Shown here: positions 42,714 through 50,911 of the stretch, piece by piece
Layout of the letters: each line of letters opens with the position of its first letter
How positions within the stretch are numbered: position 1 is the stretch's first letter
Source: Oscillospiraceae bacterium
Lineage (GTDB): Bacteria; Bacillota; Clostridia; Oscillospirales; Ruminococcaceae
DNA: 64,000 nucleotides
Reading direction: 5' to 3'
Assembly: GCA_016298065.1 (NCBI GenBank)
Contig: JAEDDN010000002.1
Span: 175,968-239,967 of the forward strand
Made by a program: the position numbers and the translations under genes
Notes under the pieces: model-generated
Database searches by the model: none
Seen by the model: only the letters and a program-made list of their open reading frames with translations
What the model was told of the DNA's origin: nothing

Positions 42714-42986
42714 TTATTTTACAGCTTCTTTTAAAGCCTTACCAGCTTTGAATGCAGGAACCTTTGTTGCAGGAATGTGCATTGGCTTACCGTTGCTTGG
42801 GTTTTTACCTTCTCTTGCAGCACGAGCTCTTACTTCAAATGTACCAAATCCAACTAATTGAATTTTGTCGCCTTTTTTAAGGCCTTCAGAAATAGAAGCG
42901 ATTACAGCGTTAACAGCCTTATCAGCATCTTTTTTTGTTAATCCGGCTTTTTCAGCTACTGAAGCTATGAGTTCTGTTTTTGTCAT
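42714..42986 (-). CDS. hup: HU-family DNA-binding protein
   Basis: 90 residues from the ATG at 42986 (GGAGG eight bases before; an upstream in-frame ATG at 43019 lacks a site). MTKTELIASVAEKAGLTKKDADKAVNAVI, GDKIQLVGFGTFEVRARAAREGKNPSNGKPMHIPA and ATKVPAFKAGKALKEAVK cover the complete HU fold, including the Pro in the DNA-intercalating arm. Nucleoid-compacting protein, probably abundant; a strong terminator follows. Confidence 0.97.
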   Translation of the reverse strand: MTKTELIASVAEKAGLTKKDADKAVNAVIASISEGLKKGDKIQLVGFGTFEVRARAAREGKNPSNGKPMHIPATKVPAFKAGKALKEAVK

Positions 42987-43017
42987 AATATTGACCTCCA
43001 AAAAATTTTTATTCCGC

Positions 43018-43043
43018 ACAGCCTATATGTCGACACAGGCTGT
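43018..43043 (-). repeat. inverted repeat in the hup leader
   Basis: ACAGCCT and AGGCTGT flank a 12-base loop about 35-60 bases before the hup ATG, with TTGACA just before the first arm on the minus strand; a possible regulatory stem. Confidence 0.35.
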
Positions 43044-43073
43044 CAAGAGTATCCTTACCGACTTTAAGTAGCG

Positions 43074-43802
43074 TTATCTGATACCTCCGGCCGATTTTTC
43101 AACTCCTACAAGTATATTTATAAACTTTTCTATGGAATTTGTCAAGACTTTTTCGCAATCTTGTTCCAAAATTCTTGAAATACTTACAAGACTGAACAAT
43201 AAATCGCCTAATTCACTCTCAATTTTTTGATTTTCGCCCTCTGAAACTGCTTTTTCAAAGCTTTGAGCTTTATCTTTAAACTCCTTTAGCGCCTCGTCTT
43301 TTTCTTTTTTATAGTAGCCTTCCTTTTCGGCTCTTTTTTGCACCTTGTCGGCTCTCATAAGCGCCGGAAAGGTTTTCGGCACGCTTTCTAATCTTTGCTC
43401 GAGCGTTTCCCTGTGCTTTTCGGTTTGCTTTATGCTTTCCCAGTTTTCGAGCACCTTGTCAACCGTATCGGCTTTTGTATCTGCAAAAACGTGAGGGTGC
43501 CTTAAAATAAGCTTATGGCATATGTCATTTGCAACATCGTCAAAGTTAAAATTATTCTGCTCTTGTTCAATCTGCGAGTGAAATACCACCTGCAGAAGTA
43601 CGTCTCCGAGTTCCTCTCTTAAGAGAACACGGTCATCGTTATCTATAGCCTCTAAAACCTCGTAGGTTTCCTCTAAAAAGTCACGTCTTATCGACTTATG
43701 CGTTTGCACCTTATCCCAAGGACAACCGTTTTCGCTCCTTAAAATCGCTACTATTTCTCTCAAGTCGTCAATATTATAACGCTCTTTTTCCTTAAAATCC
43801 AT
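43074..43802 (-). CDS. mazG: nucleoside triphosphate pyrophosphohydrolase MazG
   Basis: 242 residues. The NTP-PPase helices with metal ligands are visible: GCPWDKVQTHKSIRRDFLEETYEVLEAID and EELGDVLLQVVFHSQIEQ in the first domain, and SELGDLLFSLVSISRILEQD in the second. MazG removes aberrant or excess nucleotides. Bacillus YabN is a fusion with a methylase domain; here the N-terminal methylase is absent. First gene of the cluster leading through hup to yabR. Confidence 0.93.
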   Translation of the reverse strand: MDFKEKERYNIDDLREIVAILRSENGCPWDKVQTHKSIRRDFLEETYEVLEAIDNDDRVLLREELGDVLLQVVFHSQIEQEQNNFNFDDVANDICHKLILRHPHVFADTKADTVDKVLENWESIKQTEKHRETLEQRLESVPKTFPALMRADKVQKRAEKEGYYKKEKDEALKEFKDKAQSFEKAVSEGENQKIESELGDLLFSLVSISRILEQDCEKVLTNSIEKFINILVGVEKSAGGIR

Positions 43803-43832
43803 TTTATCAACCTCGTCTTTTTGCCTTTATAA

Positions 43833-44180
43833 TTATAAAAGCTTTTCCCATTCGCTTATCTTAAAGCCTACAAGCACTATGTCGTCTTTTATTATAATCG
43901 GTCTTTTTACGAGCATACCGTCGGTGGCAAGCAAAGCTATCATTTCCTGCTCGCTCATAGTATTGAGCTTATCCTTTAAGTTTAACGACCTATATAAAAG
44001 TCCGCTTGTGTTAAAAAAGCGTTTTAGCGGCAAATTGCTCATTTTATACCACTGTTTTATCTCTTTTGCGGTTGGATTATCTTCTTTAATGTTTCTGTCG
44101 GTATAGCTTAACTTATTCTCATCAAGCCACTTTTTTGCTTTTTGGCAGGTAGTGCATTTGGGATATTCTATAAAAAGCAT
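43833..44180 (-). CDS. ArsC/Spx-family (YffB-like) protein
   Basis: 115 residues. CTTC (C9-C12) in YPKCTTCQKAKKWLDEN, with NRNIKEDNPTAKEIKQWY and the conserved LATDGMLVKRPIIIKDDIVLVGF near the C-terminus, gives the arsenate-reductase/Spx fold. It lacks the RNA polymerase-binding features of true Spx by eye, so it is probably a thiol oxidoreductase of the YffB type; a substrate is not known. Confidence 0.85.
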   Translation of the reverse strand: MLFIEYPKCTTCQKAKKWLDENKLSYTDRNIKEDNPTAKEIKQWYKMSNLPLKRFFNTSGLLYRSLNLKDKLNTMSEQEMIALLATDGMLVKRPIIIKDDIVLVGFKISEWEKLL

Positions 44181-44242
44181 TTTGTCACCTCAATTTTTAA
44201 TAAAAACTTTTATATGAGTATACTCTAAAAATGCTTAGCTTG

Positions 44243-44626
44243 TCAATTTTCAGTATTGTCATTTTGTTCTTTGCCGAAAAGTTCCCTTATTCCCGCCAAA
44301 ATAATAAATACGCCGAAAAGCTTTGATAGTATTGCGTTACTTATAATCTGAGCCAATATACACCCTATCAATACCCCTATAGCTCCGGAAAGTACGCTCT
44401 TTTTTATCACACTTTTCTCCAAAAGCTTATTTTTTGAGTGTAAAAAAACAGAAAGCGACGCAATCGGAATGAAAAACAATAGGTTTGTAAGTTTTGCTTC
44501 CGGCTGCAGAGCATTTGTAAAAAGGTTTAGATAAATAAGCAGTATAAAACCTCCGCCAAAGCCCATAGAACCGAGTAGCCCCGACAAAAGCCCCGCCAGT
44601 ATTAAAGATAAAATATTAAAAATCAT
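44243..44626 (-). CDS. TauE/SafE half-transporter, second gene
   Basis: 127 residues with about four hydrophobic segments, beginning ILAGLLSGLLGSMGFGGGFILLIYL, the same repeat unit seen at the start of the companion gene. Full-length TauE/SafE proteins (~250 residues) contain two such units, so this is one half; the two genes probably form a heterodimer exporting sulfur-containing anions or organosulfonates. Nine bases lie between the genes. Confidence 0.85.
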   Translation of the reverse strand: MIFNILSLILAGLLSGLLGSMGFGGGFILLIYLNLFTNALQPEAKLTNLLFFIPIASLSVFLHSKNKLLEKSVIKKSVLSGAIGVLIGCILAQIISNAILSKLFGVFIILAGIRELFGKEQNDNTEN

Positions 44627-44635
44627 CTTCCCACG

Positions 44636-44989
44636 CTACTTTAATAAAATTCTGATTCCCGAGTAAATCATAATTAGGGAAAAAAGGCGTTTTAGTACTA
44701 TATTAGGTGTTTTTTTAAGAAGGAATGTGCCTAAGAGCGTTCCGAGCAAACCGCATATTATAAGTATAAGCGTGCTTATTATATTTATCCTCGCACCCGC
44801 CAAAAGATAAATAACAGCGCTTATTACGCACATAGGAAGTATAATTGCGACCGACGTAGCGTGCGATTTTTTTGTAGGTATATTTAGCTTTTTTAACATC
44901 GGCACTACTATAATACCTCCGCCCGAGCCGAAAAAGCCGTTTAATATTCCTGCCGTTAAGCCCAATATATAAGCGTATAATTTTTTCAT
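44636..44989 (-). CDS. TauE/SafE half-transporter, first gene
   Basis: 117 residues: LGLTAGILNGFFGSGGGIIVVPMLKKLNIPTKKSHATSVAIILPMCVISAVIYLLAG is the complete first repeat of a TauE/SafE permease, including the GxGGG loop and the conserved SHATS motif. Split two-gene versions are recurrent in clostridia, so this is a natural pair rather than a frameshift: each gene has its own ribosome site. Confidence 0.85.
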   Translation of the reverse strand: MKKLYAYILGLTAGILNGFFGSGGGIIVVPMLKKLNIPTKKSHATSVAIILPMCVISAVIYLLAGARINIISTLILIICGLLGTLLGTFLLKKTPNIVLKRLFSLIMIYSGIRILLK

Positions 44990-45010
44990 AATAATTCACC
45001 CAAAAGACTT

Positions 45011-45049
45011 TAAACGGAGCTTGCTTTAAATTAAACAAGCTCCGTTTTA
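45011..45049. terminator. hairpin after the PF06541-type gene
   Basis: AAACGGAGCTTG/CAAGCTCCGTTT immediately after the stop at 45050; possibly bidirectional. Confidence 0.65.
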
Positions 45050-45490
45050 CTAATCGGTAACATTAAATTCTATCTGTTTAAAGCTATGCTCTTTATTTAC
45101 AGGTAAACTTACAAAATAATTCTTGAGACGCTTTGCTATAAAGTTTATCGGCAAGGAAAACAAAAACCAAAGCGTAGAATAAGCAAGGCATATCTGACCT
45201 AAAAAATTAAACTTAAAGGCGGAATAGTCCCAAACCTGCCATTTTTGCCAGATGTTAACTATAACGCCTATAGTAAACTCTACCGTTGTAATTACCGCCG
45301 AGCTTATAAGACCTCTTTGCAAAAAGGTAAGGCGTTTAAAGTTATTATAGATATTATAAAGCGTGCAAAAGCATACGCCTCCTGCTACCGCCATAGACCA
45401 ATGCGTTCCCCTCTTCCACAAAATCTCCAAAAGCGGATAGGTTATTGCACCTATAGAAAATACCGAAAGCTGTTCCTTTGTTTTTTGCAT
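45050..45490 (-). CDS. putative ABC-type membrane protein (PF06541 family)
   Basis: 146 residues from the ATG at 45490; the longer TTG start at 45538 is weak. Four or five hydrophobic segments with the family motif GGVCFCTLYNIY, VEFTIGVIVNIWQKWQVWDYSAFKFNFLGQICLAYSTLWFLFSLP. The family is labelled a putative ABC permease, but no ATPase or partner is here; the true role is unknown. Confidence 0.7.
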   Translation of the reverse strand: MQKTKEQLSVFSIGAITYPLLEILWKRGTHWSMAVAGGVCFCTLYNIYNNFKRLTFLQRGLISSAVITTVEFTIGVIVNIWQKWQVWDYSAFKFNFLGQICLAYSTLWFLFSLPINFIAKRLKNYFVSLPVNKEHSFKQIEFNVTD

Positions 45491-45668
45491 AATAATCTCA
45501 TTCCCGTAATATTTAATGATAAGATTATTTTGCTTCAAATACCATAATTTATTACTATCAAATTTTACCTATAACTATAAATTTATTGCTATAAATAAAG
45601 TTTAATGGTATAGTATTATTAGTGAATTTTATGCTTTGAGATAAAAAGCATATATTACGGAGGTTTTT

Positions 45669-47132
45669 ATGAGAGCTTGCGGAATTTTAATGCATATTTC
45701 AAGCCTGCCCTCAAAATACGGTATCGGCACTATAGGACAAAGCGCTTACGAATTTGTGGACTTTTTGGCAAAGTCAAGACAAAAATACTGGCAGATACTT
45801 CCCATAGGTCCTACCGCCTACGGAGATTCGCCTTATTCCTCGCTTTCGAGCTTTGCAGGCAATCCGTATTTTATAGATTTGGAGCTTTTATGTGATGAAG
45901 GTGCGCTTACTAAAGAAGAGTGCGAGTCGTTTGATTTCGGTGATAACATCACAAGCGTAGACTACGGTAAGCTTTTTGAAAACCGATATAAGCTTTTAAG
46001 GCTTGCCTTTGAACGTGACTACGATGAGGTTTCGGTAGGAACCTTTAGACTCGAAAACAGCTTTTGGCTTGAGGATTTTGCGCTTTATATGGCGCTAAAA
46101 TTTGAGTTTGAGTTTAAAGCCTGGTATGAGTGGCCTGAGGATATAAAAAGGCGTACTCCCGAAGCACTCGATAAATACAGAGAAAAATTAAAGGAAGAAA
46201 TAAATTTTCACTGTTATTTACAGTATAAGTTTTTTAAACAATGGGAAAAGCTTAAGGCATACGCAAATGCAAGCAATATTAAAATTATAGGAGATTTACC
46301 TATTTACGCCGCCGCAGACAGCTCGGACGTATGGAGTAACACCGAGCTTTTTTCCTATGACGAGAATTTAAACCCAATAGAAGTTTCGGGTTGTCCGCCG
46401 GACGCTTTTTCCGCAGACGGTCAGCTTTGGGGCAATCCCTGCTATAACTGGAAGGTGCATAAGCAAGAAAATTTCGACTGGTGGATACGCCGTATAGCGT
46501 CGTCTTTCGGCTTTTACGACACGCTCAGAATAGACCATTTCAGAGGATTTTCTGAATACTGGGCTATACCTGCAGGTGATGACACCGCCAAAAACGGAAC
46601 GTGGAAAAAAGGCCCGGGTAAAGAGTTTTTTGATATATTAAAGTCTAACTTAGGCGAGGCAGACATTATAGCCGAGGACTTGGGCGTTTTAACCGACGAT
46701 GTAAGAGAGCTTTTAGCGTATACCGCTTTCCCGGGAATGAAGGTGCTGCAATTTGCCTTTGACGGCAGTGACAGCGATTACTTGCCTCATAATCTGACTA
46801 AAAACAGCGTTATATACACGGGTACTCACGACAATAACACCCTTTTAGGCTGGCTTAAGGGTGTTTCCACCGACGAATTAAAGCGTGTTATAAATTATCT
46901 TGACTTATCAAGAGAAGAAAATTACTCTTGGGGTATAATAAAGCATATTTATATGTCGGTTTGCAGGCTTTGTATAATACCTATGCAGGATTATTTGGAG
47001 CTTGGAAGCGAGGCTCGTATGAACCACCCTTCGGTAACGCACGGCAACTGGAAATGGAGAATGGAAAAATCAGCCGACACCGAAGATTTAACCGATATTT
47101 TATCAGAGCTTGTACAAAGATATTATCGTTAA
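45669..47132 (+). CDS. malQ: 4-alpha-glucanotransferase
   Basis: 487 residues of glycoside hydrolase family 77. LPSKYGIGTIGQSAYEFVDFL at the N-terminus, IGDLPIYAAADSSDVW, the nucleophile Asp in LRIDHFRGFSEYWAIPAGD, the acid/base Glu in IIAEDLGVLTDDVREL and GTHDNNTLLGW complete the active site. It rearranges maltodextrins or starch-derived glucans in the cytoplasm. Monocistronic: a promoter-like TTGCTA-17-TATAGT precedes it and a terminator follows. Confidence 0.97.
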   Translation: MRACGILMHISSLPSKYGIGTIGQSAYEFVDFLAKSRQKYWQILPIGPTAYGDSPYSSLSSFAGNPYFIDLELLCDEGALTKEECESFDFGDNITSVDYGKLFENRYKLLRLAFERDYDEVSVGTFRLENSFWLEDFALYMALKFEFEFKAWYEWPEDIKRRTPEALDKYREKLKEEINFHCYLQYKFFKQWEKLKAYANASNIKIIGDLPIYAAADSSDVWSNTELFSYDENLNPIEVSGCPPDAFSADGQLWGNPCYNWKVHKQENFDWWIRRIASSFGFYDTLRIDHFRGFSEYWAIPAGDDTAKNGTWKKGPGKEFFDILKSNLGEADIIAEDLGVLTDDVRELLAYTAFPGMKVLQFAFDGSDSDYLPHNLTKNSVIYTGTHDNNTLLGWLKGVSTDELKRVINYLDLSREENYSWGIIKHIYMSVCRLCIIPMQDYLELGSEARMNHPSVTHGNWKWRMEKSADTEDLTDILSELVQRYYR

Positions 47133-47136
47133 TATT

Positions 47137-47171
47137 AAAAAATCTCTCACCCTTTAGGTGAGAGATTTTTT
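47137..47171. terminator. terminator between malQ and the LTA-synthase-like gene
   Basis: AAAAAATCTCTCACC/GGTGAGAGATTTTTT between convergent genes. Confidence 0.9.
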
Positions 47172-47174
47172 GTT

Positions 47175-49277
47175 TTATTCTTCTGTACTGCTTTCGGTAG
47201 ACTCAGGTTCTTGACTTAAAGGTGCTTGTGACGAATTATCCTTAGCGTCTTTTTCAAGCTCTTCCAAATAGCTTGTCATACCGTAAATTGAATTTTCGCT
47301 GAAAATAAACTCTTGTCCGTAGCCTAAAACATTATTGTTTTTGCTGACCTGATTTACAGCTATTTTATCCCAATCCTTTAGCGGCATCTTATCAATTTGC
47401 AGTTTATTTTCTCCTATAAATTTAGTTTTTATTTCTTTTCCGTTTACATACACTCTGCTCGCATCTGTAAAGTTTTCGCCCCTTACAAAGATGTGTTTGC
47501 CGACTGGATATACGCTTGAAATGGTAACATCCTTTATGCCCATTGACATATCAGTAGCTGCAAATGGATTGTCTTTACCGTAAATATAACGCTTACCGTA
47601 AAGCATATCGTACTGCAGTAGCTTTAAATTAGTTTGGTAATCCTCGCTATCCGTAAAATTCTGATGATAGGTTATGAGTGTTCCCTTACTTATATCAAGC
47701 TTTTCAAGCAAGGTGGCGGAAAGCTGATATGCTTCTACGTCCTTATCGGATTTTTCAAGCCCCATATTGTCCCATATAACGTACTGGGTCTGATATGTAT
47801 TTGAATTTTTAAAGTTTTCGTCACTTAATTCCATTGTAGGAATATGGTCGCCGTACATAACCAGCACAACGTCCTCATCGTAATTACTGAGCGCTTGTAT
47901 AAGCTCACCTACAAAGATATCCATCTCATGCATTTGGTTTGTATAATACTCAAAACCCTTATACCACTGCTCGTCAAAGTCGCTGTTTGCAACTATGCCG
48001 GAAACCTGTATTGCATTATCTGCCAGCACATCGGAGGACGGATATGCGCCGTGTCCCTGTACCGAAATGGTGTATATATAGTCCTTTTGCTCGGTGGACT
48101 TGAGTGTATCCATTATTTCATCGGTCAAAAGATAGTCCTTAGACCAGTTCTTTGGAGTTTTTTGGATTATGTTCATAAATTCGGAAGATGTAAAGCTATC
48201 GTATCCCAAATTTGAAAATACGCTGTTTCTTCCGTAGAACGTACCCTTGTGATTGTGTATAACGTGGGTACTAAGTCCTAAATCCTTTAGGGTATATGCT
48301 AATGATTCGCAGGTAGTTTTAAGCAAAATCGTCTTATAAGGATATTCGCCTGCGCCGAAATATTCAAGGTTCATTCCGGTCATTATTTCAAACTCGGTGT
48401 TGGCTGTACCTGCGCCTACCGCAGGCACGGTAAGATAACCCGAAGAATACTCGGACAAAAGCTTTCTGAAATTGGGAACAGGGTCGCTTGAAAATTCGAC
48501 ACCGTCTATTAAACCGGGGTCCATAAAGGTTTCAAGCTGTAAAAACAAAATGTTAGGCACTTTGTCGCCGTCTACATTTTCGGAATACTTTGCGCTTATC
48601 TCGTCGATTATGTCTTGCATTGTTTGTTCCTTATAATCATTCGGCTTGCTTACACCGGTATTGATGACCGAATTTGTAAAGCAGTAAGGGGTGCCGTATT
48701 GCAAAAACGAATACGCCAAATTTCCGAAATATGTAGAGAGTACGCCTATTCTTATAAACAAAAACGTCGAGGCTATTAAAAGAGCCAAAGGCGCCAAAAC
48801 GGCAAATATATTCTTTTTATAGTTTATCTTTTCTTTATACTTAGGAAGCAGGAAAAACGCAAGTATAACAAGCACTATCATAAGTATTATCGCTACCACG
48901 ATAAGCGCTAATACCTGAGTTGACATATAGTTTTTGGCGATAGACAAGCCGTTTGATATAAGCGTTATATCAACAGCGGTAAAAGGCGTAACACGCGTGC
49001 TTAAAACTATGCCGTTTGCAATACCGAGTGCCAGCCATATCATTGAAATTGCCGTGTAAAGAAAATATCTTCTCTTAAATAAAAGAGAGATTGATAAGGT
49101 TGTTAAAATAATAAGCGAATTATATAAGAATACCAGCGGACTGCCAAATGTGTATTTAACCGCCGATATTATCGACCATTTTCTACTGCAAAACTCTATA
49201 ATAAAATTTACAACTAAAGATATTAAAACTATATGAAGAAAAGAATTATGCAAACATTTCTTTAAAAAACTTTTCAT
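47175..49277 (-). CDS. LTA synthase-family membrane sulfatase
   Basis: 700 residues. Five transmembrane helices (within residues 13-200) then an extracellular alkaline-phosphatase/sulfatase domain: metal site and catalytic Thr in PNILFLQLETFMDP and GAGTANTEFEIMTG, FYGRNSVFSNLGY, IYTISVQGHGAYP and LVMYGDHIPTM. LTA synthase transfers glycerol-phosphate from phosphatidylglycerol. Unusually, about residues 580-660 form an extra beta domain like an IPT/TIG fold (VYPVGKHIFVRGENFTDASRVYVNG), followed by a Ser/Glu-rich tail. Promoter TTGATA-17-TAAAAT at 49317-49345. Confidence 0.85.
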   Translation of the reverse strand: MKSFLKKCLHNSFLHIVLISLVVNFIIEFCSRKWSIISAVKYTFGSPLVFLYNSLIILTTLSISLLFKRRYFLYTAISMIWLALGIANGIVLSTRVTPFTAVDITLISNGLSIAKNYMSTQVLALIVVAIILMIVLVILAFFLLPKYKEKINYKKNIFAVLAPLALLIASTFLFIRIGVLSTYFGNLAYSFLQYGTPYCFTNSVINTGVSKPNDYKEQTMQDIIDEISAKYSENVDGDKVPNILFLQLETFMDPGLIDGVEFSSDPVPNFRKLLSEYSSGYLTVPAVGAGTANTEFEIMTGMNLEYFGAGEYPYKTILLKTTCESLAYTLKDLGLSTHVIHNHKGTFYGRNSVFSNLGYDSFTSSEFMNIIQKTPKNWSKDYLLTDEIMDTLKSTEQKDYIYTISVQGHGAYPSSDVLADNAIQVSGIVANSDFDEQWYKGFEYYTNQMHEMDIFVGELIQALSNYDEDVVLVMYGDHIPTMELSDENFKNSNTYQTQYVIWDNMGLEKSDKDVEAYQLSATLLEKLDISKGTLITYHQNFTDSEDYQTNLKLLQYDMLYGKRYIYGKDNPFAATDMSMGIKDVTISSVYPVGKHIFVRGENFTDASRVYVNGKEIKTKFIGENKLQIDKMPLKDWDKIAVNQVSKNNNVLGYGQEFIFSENSIYGMTSYLEELEKDAKDNSSQAPLSQEPESTESSTEE

Positions 49278-49316
49278 TTCACTTCTCCTAAAATATCAAG
49301 TTTAATTGACTACATT

Positions 49317-49345
49317 ATTTTACTACTTTTTGCGCTTAATATCAA
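49317..49345 (-). promoter_or_regulatory. promoter of the LTA-synthase-like gene
   Basis: TTGATA (49340-49345), 17 bases, TAAAAT (49317-49322) on the minus strand. The rest of the gap 49278-49572 holds only the tuf terminator. Confidence 0.55.
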
Positions 49346-49512
49346 CTTTATTCGCCAAAAACAGTGTCGTTTTTTAAATTTTTATAGCTTTAGACAGAAT
49401 ATATAAAGGTTATAAAGACAATTTATGTGCGGTTTTATAGTAAGTTTTAAGCTATTACCATTTTATTATAACAAAAATAAATATATCCTTAATTTGAGCT
49501 ATGTTAAAATTA

Positions 49513-49550
49513 AAAAAGGCTGTTTTGCATTAGCAAAACAGCCTTTAATT
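49513..49550 (-). terminator. str operon (tuf) terminator
   Basis: AAAGGCTGTTTTGC/GCAAAACAGCCTTT with U residues, 25 bases after tuf. Confidence 0.9.
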
Positions 49551-49572
49551 AAGCTTATTTTTTTACAGTCAA

Positions 49573-50772
49573 TTAGCCGTTGATTGAAGAAACAACGCCT
49601 GAACCTACTGTACGTCCACCTTCACGGATAGCGAAACGTAAGCCTTCTTCGATAGCGATAGGAGTGATAAGTTCAACATTGATTGTGATGTTATCACCAG
49701 GCATAGCCATTTCTGTACCCTCAGGAAGAGTGATGATACCTGTAACGTCAGTTGTTCTGAAGAAGAACTGAGGTCTGTAGTTGTTGAAGAAAGGTGTATG
49801 ACGGCCGCCTTCATCTTTCTTTAATACGTAGATTTGACCGGAGAATTTTGTGTGAGGATTGATTGTTCCCGGTTTAGCAAGAACCTGACCTCTTTGGATT
49901 TCAGATCTCTGAATACCACGGAGTAAAGCACCGATGTTATCGCCTGCTTCTGCGTAGTCAAGAATCTTTCTGAACATTTCGATACCTGTAACAACAGTCT
50001 TGTTTCTTTCTTCGGTTAAACCTAAGATTTCAACTTCGTCGCCTGTGTTTAACTGGCCTCTTTCAACTCTACCTGTAGCAACTGTACCACGACCTGTGAT
50101 TGTGAAAACGTCTTCAACAGGCATTAAGAACGGTAAGTCAGCTTTTCTTTCAGGAGTTGGGATGTATTCGTCAACTGCTGCCATCAAGTCAATGATTGGT
50201 TGGTAAGCAGGGTTTGACAAATCGTCCGGAGCTTCAAGTGCTGCTAAAGCAGAACCTGAGATGATAGGTGTATCGTCACCCGGGAATTCGTATTCGTTTA
50301 ATAATTCACGGATTTCCATTTCAACTAATTCTAAGAGTTCTGGATCGTCAACCTGATCAGCCTTGTTCATGAAAACAACAATCTTAGGAACGCCAACCTG
50401 ACGTGACAATAAGATGTGTTCACGAGTCTGAGGCATCGGGCCGTCAGCAGCTGATACAACAAGAATAGCACCGTCCATCTGAGCAGCACCTGTAATCATG
50501 TTTTTAACGTAGTCAGCGTGTCCCGGGCAGTCAACGTGAGCGTAGTGACGGTTTTCTGTCTCGTACTCAACGTGAGCTGTGTTGATTGTAATACCTCTTT
50601 CTCTTTCTTCCGGAGCAGAGTCAATGTTTGCGTAATCTTTAAATTCAGCTGTACCCTTTAAACCTAAAGTTTTTGTGATAGCTGCAGTTAAAGTAGTTTT
50701 GCCGTGGTCAACGTGGCCTATTGTACCAATGTTAACGTGTGGCTTGTTTCTTTCAAATTTAGCCTTTGCCAT
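49573..50772 (-). CDS. tuf: elongation factor Tu
   Basis: 399 residues. GTP-binding motifs GHVDHGKTT, DCPGHADYV and NKADQVDD, the switch region with ITINTAHVEYE, and the final GGRTVGSGVVSSING are all present. EF-Tu delivers aminoacyl-tRNA to the ribosome. Last gene of the rpsL-rpsG-fusA-tuf operon; biased codon use suggests high expression. Complete with no internal oddities. Confidence 0.99.
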   Translation of the reverse strand: MAKAKFERNKPHVNIGTIGHVDHGKTTLTAAITKTLGLKGTAEFKDYANIDSAPEERERGITINTAHVEYETENRHYAHVDCPGHADYVKNMITGAAQMDGAILVVSAADGPMPQTREHILLSRQVGVPKIVVFMNKADQVDDPELLELVEMEIRELLNEYEFPGDDTPIISGSALAALEAPDDLSNPAYQPIIDLMAAVDEYIPTPERKADLPFLMPVEDVFTITGRGTVATGRVERGQLNTGDEVEILGLTEERNKTVVTGIEMFRKILDYAEAGDNIGALLRGIQRSEIQRGQVLAKPGTINPHTKFSGQIYVLKKDEGGRHTPFFNNYRPQFFFRTTDVTGIITLPEGTEMAMPGDNITINVELITPIAIEEGLRFAIREGGRTVGSGVVSSING

Positions 50773-50911
50773 TGTAATTTCCTCCCTTGTTTAAATAAAG
50801 AAATTGTAAAATTTATCATTACTTAGTATTTTAACATAATTTTGTAAAAATACAAGTACTTACCGATAAAAATTTTAACTTTTAAAAATTTTTTATTTTT
50901 ATAGTATTAAA

